64,000 nt of DNA from Novosphingobium sp. HII-3 (GTDB taxonomy: Bacteria; Pseudomonadota; Alphaproteobacteria; Sphingomonadales; Sphingomonadaceae). Below the pieces are notes generated by a model, which was not told the origin of the DNA, made no database searches, and was given only the letters and a program-made list of their open reading frames with translations. Both the position numbers and the translations under genes were made by a program. Location: the NCBI RefSeq assembly GCF_002916655.1, contig NZ_PPSM01000008.1:1-64000 (forward strand). The letters are read 5' to 3'. Of the stretch, positions 8,795 to 16,669 are shown piece after piece (the stretch's first letter is position 1; each line of letters begins with the position of its first letter).

Positions 8795-9568
8795 ATGAGC
8801 TACCCGCTTCCCTATGCCAGCCATGATCTCAGTGGGCAGGTTGCGCTGGTCACGGGTGCCACATCTGGCCTCGGCGAACGGTTCGCTCGGGTGCTGGCGC
8901 AAGCGGGAGCCAGCGTGGCTATCGCGGGTCGGCGCGAGGATCGTCTGGAATCGCTATCACAAGAGCTTCGCGATGCGGGAGCCACAGTGTTTGCGGTTCC
9001 AATGGATGTTGCTGACGGCGCCTCGCTTGCGGGCGCCATCGACAAAGTTGACGAGGCGCTGGGCACGATCACAATCCTCATTAACAATGCTGGTATGCCT
9101 GATGCGCAGCTCGCGACCAAGATGTCACTAGATTTTATTGATCAGGTGATAAATGTGAACATGCGCGCACCCTTTGTTCTCTCCCGGGAAGTTGCGCGGC
9201 GACTGATAAAAGCGGGTAAGCATGGGCGCATCGTGAACATCGCCTCGATGGCAGCCTTCAGCACCATGAAGGGCGCGTCGCTTTATGCTGTTACGAAAGC
9301 GGGCGTGGTACGAATGACCGAGGCGCTTGCGGTCGAGTGGGCCGCGCTTGACATCAACGTCAACTGCATCGCTCCGGGCGCTTTCGATACCGAGATGCTA
9401 AGCGGAATGCGCTCACGCATGGGTGATGGCTTCATCGAAAGCAATCCTCGCAAGCGGGCCGGCCATGTCGCTCAGCTAGACAGTACCCTGCTCTACCTCG
9501 TGTCACCCGCTTCTGATGCGGTGACCGGAACGGTCATTAAGGTCGATGACGGACAAGGTGGGCGGTAA
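8795..9568 (+). CDS. Short-chain dehydrogenase/reductase
   Basis: A 257-residue classical SDR, NAD(P)-dependent, likely oxidising a hydroxyacyl-CoA or alcohol intermediate. It has the dinucleotide motif TGATSGLG near residue 20, LINNAGMP near residue 97, the catalytic Ser in NIASMAAF and the YAVTK pair, then CIAPGAFDTEM. An ATG at 8795 preceded by AGAAGGG is preferred over a frame extending upstream to 8672, which would cross the operator. It is divergent from the 8660 operon and followed after 139 bases by an aldehyde dehydrogenase on the same strand. Confidence 0.88.
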   Translation: MSYPLPYASHDLSGQVALVTGATSGLGERFARVLAQAGASVAIAGRREDRLESLSQELRDAGATVFAVPMDVADGASLAGAIDKVDEALGTITILINNAGMPDAQLATKMSLDFIDQVINVNMRAPFVLSREVARRLIKAGKHGRIVNIASMAAFSTMKGASLYAVTKAGVVRMTEALAVEWAALDINVNCIAPGAFDTEMLSGMRSRMGDGFIESNPRKRAGHVAQLDSTLLYLVSPASDAVTGTVIKVDDGQGGR

Positions 9569-9707
9569 ACGCCGGACACTGTAGTCAAAATGCAGCCAAT
9601 CTATCTGGCATTCCATCGATTATCACTGAAGCTGACGATGGGCAGGAAGGTCAGCGGCCGGACTCGGCTTCTCGCCGGTCCTCAACGAACGGGAAGTGAG
9701 ACAGGCC

Positions 9708-11168
9708 ATGAACAAGGTAACCGAGATAAAGTCCGACAGCAGTCCGCGATGTGAGGACCTCCCCGCATTGCTAGAGTTGCAGCGTAGAGCCCATCTGCGC
9801 GATGGATCTCCTTCGATTGCACTGCGCAAAGACCGACTCGATCGCTGCATTGCGCTGCTCCAGGAGAATAGCGCTGCTATTGAGGCAGCGATCTGCGCCG
9901 ATTTCGGCAACCGATCTTTGCACGCGACCGCGTTGACTGACATCGCGAGCCCGATCGGAGCACTGCGTCACAACCGCAAGCATCTGGAACGGTGGATGCG
10001 CGTCGAGCGGCGCAAGGTAGAGCCTTTTCCTCTCGGGTTGTTAGGCGCACGGGCGGAGATCCGTGTCCAGCCCAAAGGCGTGATCGGGATTATCGCGCCT
10101 TGGAACTTCCCAGTCGGTCTGGTCTTCTCGCCGCTTGCAGGAGTGCTGGCGGCGGGCAACAGGGCATTAATCAAACCGTCGGAGTTCACACCCCGCACGT
10201 CGGAGCTGCTAAGAGAACTGCTCCAGCAACGTTTCGCAACTGAGGAAGTCGCGGTGGTTACGGGCGGCGCCGACATCGGCGCGGCTTTCGCAGCGCTGCC
10301 CTTCGATCACCTCGTCTTCACGGGCGCGGGATCGATCGCCAAGCACGTCATGCGCGCGGCCGCGGAGAACCTGGTGCCGCTCACCTTGGAGCTGGGCGGC
10401 AAGAGCCCCGTGGTGATCGGCAGGAGCGCAGAAATGCAAACAACGGCCGCCCGGATCATGGCGGGCAAAACCCTGAATGCCGGGCAAATCTGCCTCTCGC
10501 CTGACCATGTGTACGCTCCGCGCGACCGTATGCCGGAATTCGTTGCCGCCGCAAAAGCCGCGACCACCGCCATGTTCTCCTCGCTCAAGGACAATCCGGA
10601 CTATACAGCGATCATCAGCGAACGGCACTTCGATCGCATCCGGAGCTATGTCGACGATGCGCGCAACAAGGGGGCCGACATCGTCGAGATTAACCCTGCG
10701 AATGAAGATTTCTCTCAGCAACCACATCGCCGCATTCCCCCCACGCTCATCTTGAATGCAACAGACGAAATGGCAGTGATGCAGGACGAGATCTTCGGCC
10801 CGTTGCTACCAGTTCGGCCCTATGAGGATCTTGGGGAGGTAATCCAGGCTATCAACGCGAAAGATCGTCCGCTGGCCCTCTATTATTTCGGCACCGACGG
10901 AGCCGAGCGCGAGCAAGTTATCGAAGGCACGACTTCCGGCGGTGTGACTGTCAACGACGTGATTATGCACTGCGCGCAGGAGAACCTTCCGTTTGGAGGG
11001 ATCGGTCCGTCCGGGATGGGGGCGTATCACGGGGCCGAAGGCTTCCGGGAGTTCAGCCACATGAAGGCGATCTATAGACAGTTGAGCAAGGATCTCGGCC
11101 CGATGAGAATGCTGCGTCCGCCCTATGGAGCGAAGTTCCGGGCGTTCGTGCAAAAATCGATCAAGTGA
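9708..11168 (+). CDS. Aldehyde dehydrogenase, coniferyl-aldehyde type
   Basis: This 486-residue NAD(P)-dependent aldehyde dehydrogenase has the general-base Glu in LTLELGGKSPVVIG, the catalytic Cys in NAGQICLSPDHVY and the tail NLPFGGIGPSGMGAYHG. The GQICLSPDH context and the short N-terminus match coniferyl aldehyde dehydrogenases (CalB) and related long-chain aldehyde enzymes. GGGAAGTGAG lies just upstream of ATG 9708; a GTG at 9696 is less likely. It would turn an aldehyde made by the neighbouring dehydrogenases into a carboxylate for CoA activation. The exact aldehyde is unknown. Confidence 0.88.
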   Translation: MNKVTEIKSDSSPRCEDLPALLELQRRAHLRDGSPSIALRKDRLDRCIALLQENSAAIEAAICADFGNRSLHATALTDIASPIGALRHNRKHLERWMRVERRKVEPFPLGLLGARAEIRVQPKGVIGIIAPWNFPVGLVFSPLAGVLAAGNRALIKPSEFTPRTSELLRELLQQRFATEEVAVVTGGADIGAAFAALPFDHLVFTGAGSIAKHVMRAAAENLVPLTLELGGKSPVVIGRSAEMQTTAARIMAGKTLNAGQICLSPDHVYAPRDRMPEFVAAAKAATTAMFSSLKDNPDYTAIISERHFDRIRSYVDDARNKGADIVEINPANEDFSQQPHRRIPPTLILNATDEMAVMQDEIFGPLLPVRPYEDLGEVIQAINAKDRPLALYYFGTDGAEREQVIEGTTSGGVTVNDVIMHCAQENLPFGGIGPSGMGAYHGAEGFREFSHMKAIYRQLSKDLGPMRMLRPPYGAKFRAFVQKSIK

Positions 11169-11240
11169 CGCGGCTATCCGCACGTCCGTGTGAAGCCAAA
11201 GTCAAGATCGTGAGCGGATGGTCATTGGTTGGAGTATGAG

Positions 11241-12047
11241 ATGCTGAGCCATGTCGACGCTGTGCAACCCGACCGGATCATCCGGCTTGTGGGCGGGCAG
11301 AATTTCCGCGAGATCGGCGGCTATCCCACGATGGGTGGCCGCCAGCTGCGCCGAGGTCTACTTTGGCGTTCTGCCAAGCTCGATGAACTGACTGCAGACG
11401 ATGTGCGCGTTATCCGCTCTCTCGGCATTGCGACGATCGGAGACCTTCGCCGCCGTTCCGAGCGCGAGCAGAGCCCGACGCACGAAGCTCTCTTAACTGG
11501 CGCACGCGTGCTCGCGTGGGATGTGTCGTTGGCCCGCGAGGAAGGCTATGACGGGCTATACCGGCAGGACGGAAGTGACGAGGACTATCTCGAGGCGGTC
11601 CTCGCGCTATATCGCGTGCTTGCGGAGGAACATCGCCTCCATCTTCGTGAGCTCTACGAGGCGATTGCGGACGGAGCGACGCCCGTCCTGATCCATTGTG
11701 CCGCCGGCAAGGACCGTACAGGCGTTGCCGTCGGACTCCTGCTTGAGCTGCTAGGAGTGGAGCGGCCCTATGTCATAGCCGACTACGCAAAAACCGAACA
11801 GTTGCTAGACTGGAACCGACTGAAAAAGAACGCGGCGGCCGGAGCAGGCGTTTCGCAGGGGTGGATCGATCGGCTTTCACCAGCAGCTTTGCAGCTTATC
11901 ATGCGGTCCGATCCCCGCTACCTCACAGCCGCTTTTGAAGCGATGGAGGTGCGATACGGCTCCACGCGCAACTTCGCGATCCAGGCACTCGGCCTTACCG
12001 CTGCCACCTTGGAGCGGCTGCACGAGCAGTTGCTGGAAGACGCCTAA
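11241..12047 (+). CDS. Tyrosine-specific-type protein phosphatase
   Basis: A 268-residue protein with the P-loop phosphatase motif HCAAGKDRTGVA near residues 152-163 (HCx5R with catalytic Cys and Arg), and an upstream NFREIGGYPT and GLLWRSAKLDEL typical of bacterial Tyr-phosphatase-like proteins. TTGGAG precedes ATG 11241. It follows the SDR and aldehyde dehydrogenase on the plus strand. Such proteins can act on phosphotyrosine, phosphoinositides or small phosphate esters. In a region with four APH kinases, a small-molecule phosphatase role is conceivable, but that is inference. Confidence 0.85.
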   Translation: MLSHVDAVQPDRIIRLVGGQNFREIGGYPTMGGRQLRRGLLWRSAKLDELTADDVRVIRSLGIATIGDLRRRSEREQSPTHEALLTGARVLAWDVSLAREEGYDGLYRQDGSDEDYLEAVLALYRVLAEEHRLHLRELYEAIADGATPVLIHCAAGKDRTGVAVGLLLELLGVERPYVIADYAKTEQLLDWNRLKKNAAAGAGVSQGWIDRLSPAALQLIMRSDPRYLTAAFEAMEVRYGSTRNFAIQALGLTAATLERLHEQLLEDA

Positions 12048-12053
12048 CGCGCA

Positions 12054-12070
12054 GAGGGCTGATCGCCCTC
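12054..12070. terminator. Weak hairpin between convergent genes
   Basis: GAGGGC-TGATC-GCCCTC lies just after the phosphatase stop and about 105 bases before the end of the convergent crotonase gene. It has a 6-base stem and no clear T-tract, so terminator function is only possible. Confidence 0.3.
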
Positions 12071-12176
12071 ATGCTTTGCTTGCGCGAGACAGGCTCGCAT
12101 CCGTAACGCAGGGCTACCATGCAGCAGCCCGCGTTTTTCGTCAGCGGAGCTAATCACGCTCGGAAGGCGCGTGCGT

Positions 12177-13031
12177 TCAAGGGCCATCGCTCCACCAAGG
12201 AAAATCCGGCGGCATGTCGCTGCTGACTCGACCGGGGAAGGCAGGGGAACGGCGCTCGATGAATGCGCTGACGCCTTCACGAACATCCGCACTGGAGCCC
12301 ATTGCCGAGATCAGACCAAGCTCGTGCGCCATGAGATCGAATGGCAGATCGGCCGCGGCATGTCGCCAGAGCAGCTGCCGTGTCACTGCGATCGAAACGG
12401 GGGCCGTCTCCCGCGATATTTCCAGAGCGATCACCCGGGCGCGACCGCGAAGCTCCTCGGCGGTAGTCAATTCGCTCACCAATCCCGCCGCAAGCGCCTC
12501 GTGGGCATCAAAGATGCTCCCCGTCAGGCACCAGCGCAAGGCGCGCGAAAGGCCTACGAGTTGCGGCAGGAACCAGGCGCTGGCGGCCTCTGGTGCGAGC
12601 CCACGCCGAGCGAAGACGAAGCCGAAACGCGCATCCGCGGCGGCGATCTTGATGTCCGCCGGAAGAGCAAGGGTTAGCCCCACGCCAATGGCAGGACCGT
12701 TGAATGCAGCGATCGTGGCCTTGCGGCAGTTGAACAGCGCCCTTATCAATCGCGGTCCCCTGCTGCCCTCCCCGGCCCCGCCGAAGTTGATTCGGCCGCC
12801 GTCCGCGGCATCAAAGCTACCAGCGCCAGAGGAGATATCAGCGCCCGCACAGAACCCGCGACCCTCACCAGTCAGGATAATTACGCGAACCGCATCGTCC
12901 GCGTCGGCACGCTCAATCGCATCCGCGAGTTCGCCGCCCATCTGGTCGGTATACGCGTTGAGCTTGTCGGGCCGGTTCAAGGCCAGGGTCAGCACCGGCC
13001 CTTCCAAATGCGCGATGATCTGCTCGTACAT
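12177..13031 (-). CDS. Crotonase-family protein, non-canonical active site
   Basis: A 284-residue crotonase with N-terminal LNRPDKLNAYTDQM and oxyanion-hole regions GRGFCAGADISSGAG and FNGPAIGVGLTLALPAD. The first hydratase Glu is absent (GVGLTLAL) and the second region reads FARRGLAPEAASAWFLP, so simple enoyl hydration is doubtful. An insertion after the GAD loop (SGAGSFDAADGG) is shared with the paralogue at 32342-33229, as is the C-terminal pattern RVSSDMPxxFPWW. It starts 4 bases after the double CoA-transferase stop, in one operon. Isomerase, lyase or hydrolase chemistry is possible. Confidence 0.85.
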   Translation of the reverse strand: MYEQIIAHLEGPVLTLALNRPDKLNAYTDQMGGELADAIERADADDAVRVIILTGEGRGFCAGADISSGAGSFDAADGGRINFGGAGEGSRGPRLIRALFNCRKATIAAFNGPAIGVGLTLALPADIKIAAADARFGFVFARRGLAPEAASAWFLPQLVGLSRALRWCLTGSIFDAHEALAAGLVSELTTAEELRGRARVIALEISRETAPVSIAVTRQLLWRHAAADLPFDLMAHELGLISAMGSSADVREGVSAFIERRSPAFPGRVSSDMPPDFPWWSDGP

Positions 13032-13035
13032 AGAT

Positions 13036-15357
13036 TTACGCGGTTACAGGAGCGTCGTCTCCGCCCGTCCGTTCAGCGGATTGTTCGATCACGCCCGCTG
13101 CCAGCAAGTCTTCGACCTCCGCCGCTGATAGGCCGAGCCTCTCTCGGAGCAACTGACCGCTATGCTCCGCCAGTAATGGCGCGGGCAAATCCGGTGGCTC
13201 GGGGAGGTTCTCGGACCGCACAGGGGCCGCTTCCATCGTGAGCGGTTCCGAGATGCGTGGATGGATTGACTCACGAAAGAAGCCACGCTCGACATAATAG
13301 CCAAAGCTGGGAAGCTCCGACACGCGCAGCATTGCCGCTGCGGGAACACCGACCGCCTGCAGCGCTTCCATGACATCGCGCGGGGTGCGCTCACGCGCCC
13401 AGTCGGGGAGCGGAAGGCCAGCCGTGACGCGCGCGATCGCCAATTCGTCGGCACTGTTCCTCACCACCACGACGCACCACTCGTCGTCTCCGGCGCAGGG
13501 GAGAACCGCTGTCTGCTGTGACGGGACGGTGACTGGATGCCCGGCACGTTCCAACGCCTCCGCAGCAATTTGGGGCGCCAGGTGGCCGAGCATGACCTCT
13601 GCTTGGCTCACGCTGACCTGACCGCCTTCGCCGGTCCGCAAACGGCGGATCAGAAGCGCGATGACGCCGATCGCGCCAATGCGGCCCGCGACGTGGTCGG
13701 GGTACACAGTGATCGCGTCGGAGAAGCTTTCCGCTTCACCAGGGTAACGCCATTGCATCGTCAGCCCGGCTGACGCGCGGACGAGTGGACCATATCCCAT
13801 CCGGCGTGCCCAAGGCCCCGAAGGCCCGAATGCCGAACTGTCAGTGAGAATGATGCGCGGGTTGATCGCCTTGATCGTCGCATAATCAAGACCCAGCGAC
13901 TGCAGCGTACCTCCCTTGAAGTTCGAGAGCACGACGTCTGACTGCCGGATCAAGGCCTCGATCAACTCCTTGCCGCGAGGGTGGCGCAGATCGATGCCGA
14001 GGCTGCGCTTGTTGCGGTGGCCAGTGGCGAAGGTGGGACTGATCGGCGCGCTCGACCGACTCTGTCGGCTGCCATCGATGAATGCTGAGCTTTCAACCTT
14101 GATGACATCCGCGCCCTGATCTCCCAGCAAACGCCCGGTTTCTGCTCCAACGACGATCACGCCAAGATCAAGGACTCTTAGGCCTTCCAACGGTCGGCCA
14201 CCGGCAGCTGGGGGCCGCAACGGCTCCGCACGCGGACGCCAAACGACATCGCTCTCGGGCAGCCCCGGCGGTGGCCCAGCGATGCCCATCCGCGCCCCGT
14301 CAATTTCCAGCACGCCGTCAGGGAACGGCGCTTCGAGGTCAGCACCAAACCGCACCGTTCTGAACGCGCGCCGCGCCACTACCTGTTCGGTGGCAAGCGC
14401 CTCGTCGAGCGTTAGCACGGCGGCAGCAGGAACACCGTAGCGCTGCCCTTCTTCCTCTGCCTGCTCGCGAGTTTTGTTAGCGAACAGCCGGGCCATGGCG
14501 GGCAGCAGCGTCTTGGATGCGAACCGAACCGGCATCTTGTTGAACGAGGGATCAGCGAACTCTTCGGGGCGGCCCATCCATTCGAACATGCCCTGCCATT
14601 GGCGAGGCGCTAAGATGCACAAACGTACAAAGCCGTCCTTGCACGCAAAGATCGGGTACATGAAGCGCACGTCGGGGCGGCCGCGGGGGAGTTTGCTGGC
14701 CAGCACGCCACCTGCGGCGCTGCCAGCGATGCCGTAGCCGGGATCCAGCGCCTGCGCGGCACCATCCAGCATGGAGAAGTCGAGATGGTCTCCGCGCCCC
14801 GACTTGAGCGCCTCCCAGTATGCCAACAGGGTGACGTAGACAGCCTGAACGGCGGCGCAGGAAAGTGCGAGTTCTCCCGGCGGAAGCAGTGGCGGACGTC
14901 CTGGAATGCCGGAACGCGACAACTCGCCGGAAAGCGCGTGGAACAAGGCGTCTCCACCTATCCATTTAGCGAATGGACCCGTGTCTCCAAAATCGGACAC
15001 CGACAGGATCACCAGCGAAGGGTAGCGGCTCCGTAAGCCAGCCACTTCGACTTCGCCCCGGGCAACGATCAGGATATCGGCCTCACATGCGAGCGCTTCG
15101 AACCGCTCCATCGTGGCGGCACGTTTGCCGAGATTGGCTGCAACGAAATCAAGGCTCATGCCGGCGGCGATCCGCCCATCGCGTCGATCAGAAGATCCTT
15201 CGGGGGGCTCAAGCCGTACAACATCGGCTCCCAATTCGGCGAAGTGACGGGCAATGGCCCCCATCGCTCCTGGCGCCGCGTCGAGTACGCGAACTCCCGC
15301 GAGCGACCGATCTTCCAGAGGGACCTCCAAAGTTGTGACAGTGTCCGCCAACATCAT
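13036..15357 (-). CDS. Double-domain class III (CaiB/BaiF) CoA-transferase
   Basis: This 773-residue chain holds two complete CaiB/BaiF folds in tandem; single-domain family members have about 350-410 residues. Domain 1 starts at AGVRVLDAAPGAMGAIARHF (about residue 20) and contains HLDFSMLDGAAQALDP, with Asp at the usual nucleophile position. Domain 2 starts at EGLRVLDLGVIVVGAETGRL (about residue 395) and has GQVSVSQAEVMLGHLAP, with Glu at that position. The two halves may form an intramolecular version of the interlocked dimer. It should transfer CoA between carboxylates. It heads a two-gene operon, with a 19-bp motif 192 bases upstream. Confidence 0.88.
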   Translation of the reverse strand: MMLADTVTTLEVPLEDRSLAGVRVLDAAPGAMGAIARHFAELGADVVRLEPPEGSSDRRDGRIAAGMSLDFVAANLGKRAATMERFEALACEADILIVARGEVEVAGLRSRYPSLVILSVSDFGDTGPFAKWIGGDALFHALSGELSRSGIPGRPPLLPPGELALSCAAVQAVYVTLLAYWEALKSGRGDHLDFSMLDGAAQALDPGYGIAGSAAGGVLASKLPRGRPDVRFMYPIFACKDGFVRLCILAPRQWQGMFEWMGRPEEFADPSFNKMPVRFASKTLLPAMARLFANKTREQAEEEGQRYGVPAAAVLTLDEALATEQVVARRAFRTVRFGADLEAPFPDGVLEIDGARMGIAGPPPGLPESDVVWRPRAEPLRPPAAGGRPLEGLRVLDLGVIVVGAETGRLLGDQGADVIKVESSAFIDGSRQSRSSAPISPTFATGHRNKRSLGIDLRHPRGKELIEALIRQSDVVLSNFKGGTLQSLGLDYATIKAINPRIILTDSSAFGPSGPWARRMGYGPLVRASAGLTMQWRYPGEAESFSDAITVYPDHVAGRIGAIGVIALLIRRLRTGEGGQVSVSQAEVMLGHLAPQIAAEALERAGHPVTVPSQQTAVLPCAGDDEWCVVVVRNSADELAIARVTAGLPLPDWARERTPRDVMEALQAVGVPAAAMLRVSELPSFGYYVERGFFRESIHPRISEPLTMEAAPVRSENLPEPPDLPAPLLAEHSGQLLRERLGLSAAEVEDLLAAGVIEQSAERTGGDDAPVTA

Positions 15358-15957
15358 GCTCCCTCGTTATCGTTCGCTGCGCGACCGTAATTGCGAATTC
15401 CGCTTTAGCCTTGCGGACAAGGCAACAGATTGGATCGGCGTCGCCGGATCGGCCAACTGGGAACCGCGGCGAGTGTGCCGCTGGTCGCCATAGTGCCTGC
15501 GGCTACTAGCCCAGCCAATCTGCTCATGTAACAGGACTGCAGCGCAACCTTTTAAGCGATAAATTAATTCGCCGCAATCCGGTTGCTTGCTGGCCCCTTC
15601 GCGGGTGCACTGGCCGGTGCAAAGGCTGCGGCTTAACATCTGATTTGCTTCGGCTATGAGCTCATAGATTGTATCTGTGGTGGCGTGGCTCCGGCCCGTC
15701 TGCGGCTAATCACCGATTTTTCGTCGCGATCAAGTCGAGGGACGTGATATCGAACTGTCTGACACACGGGTTGCTCTAGTAACACACGCGGACCGCATGC
15801 GCGGTATCAGGCGTGCGGCCGAACTGCGACTCGCTTGGGGAGCGGCAGCGGTTGTCATTTTCGTCTCCCGCCCGGGACCGCGCTGACGTTCCTTCCAAGG
15901 AGCGTGCGGCCGGATGGCGTGGCTCGGCCGGATACGTGCCGAACGCCGTAGGCTTGG
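15358..15957. other. Long promoter region upstream of the CoA-transferase
   Basis: About 600 bases without a supported gene. It contains the operator-like motif at 15549-15567; the part beyond 15700 looks like decayed coding DNA leading into the SDR pseudogene. Confidence 0.5.
15549..15567 (-). promoter_or_regulatory. Putative operator, copy 2 of the 19-bp motif
   Basis: On the minus strand TTAATTTATCGCTTAAAAG, 16 of 19 bases identical to the copy at 28917. It lies 192 bases upstream of the double CoA-transferase start, in AT-rich sequence that could hold the promoter. Confidence 0.55.
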
Positions 15958-16357
15958 ATGTGGGAGCCCCACGCCGGTAGCCCGATCGTGATCCTGTATT
16001 CGCTCGCACATCGATCGGGTATGGCAAACTACGGCGCTTACTCCGCATCGAACTCACGGTTAGCAGAGCCACAAACCAACTCGCACGCGAGTTGGCTCGC
16101 CATGGCATTCGTGTGGACTGCGTCTGCCCTGTATCGGTCCACACGGACTTGATGGCCGGCACTCCTCAGCGAACAGCAGATCACAACGGCAATGTGGAGT
16201 TCAGCGCGCCAAAACAGTCGGTCGCCTGCGGCATACCATCGTCTCACAAGGGACACCGAGCAACGGGTGGCAGCTGGTAGCCTTCTTGTTGAGCCCTGAA
16301 GCGGGCTGCACTACCGGGCATGCGATCCATGTCGATGACAACTTGGGGATGGACTGA
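15958..16357 (+). pseudogene. Short-chain dehydrogenase remnant
   Basis: Three frames together give the C-terminal half of an SDR: SPIVILYSLAHRSGMANYGA ending YSASN (catalytic Tyr region, Lys lost), then QLARELARHGIRVDCVCP, then VAFLLSPEAGCTTGHAIHVD ending DNLGMD and a stop at 16355-16357. The N-terminal half with the Rossmann glycines is not recognisable. At least two frameshifts make it non-functional. It lies between the CoA-transferase promoter region and the FadB-like gene. Confidence 0.7.
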
Positions 16358-16597
16358 GCTTCTCCAGGTCTGCAAACTTGGAGATCATCTCACTGCCGCG
16401 CAAGCCGTTCGAAACCGCAATGTCATTCAGGATGCGCGGCGCGGCTTGCGGTCGCGCATTGCTCGGAAGAGGGTCAGCGTTCCATCCTGATCATAGCATG
16501 AAAATCGCCTAAGAACGGTCCGACCTCGTGGCGCAGCTACCTCGGATCGCCATTGGCGGAATGCCTTCGGGACCATGCCTTATTAGAAGCCTTGCTC
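16358..16597. other. Intergenic region upstream of the bifunctional enzyme
   Basis: About 240 bases between the SDR pseudogene stop and the operator at 16598. No gene, tRNA or strong hairpin is recognised; it may hold the promoter of the FadB-like gene. Confidence 0.4.
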
Positions 16598-16616
16598 TTT
16601 ATTGAATGATTAAATA
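16598..16616 (+). promoter_or_regulatory. Putative operator, copy 3 of the 19-bp motif
   Basis: TTTATTGAATGATTAAATA, strongly matching the consensus right half GATTAAATA. It sits 54 bases upstream of the FadB-like start codon at 16670, the spacing seen at several other copies. Confidence 0.65.
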
Positions 16617-16669
16617 GGGAGGTATGGCGGCCCATGAAGGGACGGACGAAAGTAAGGTGGAGCGGGTTG

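Noticed and set aside
9601-9630. CCATCGATTATCACTGA upstream of the coniferyl-aldehyde-type dehydrogenase, resembling the 19-bp motif core
   Set aside because: Only the CGATTA core matches; the left half and the AATA end are absent, so it was not counted as an operator copy.
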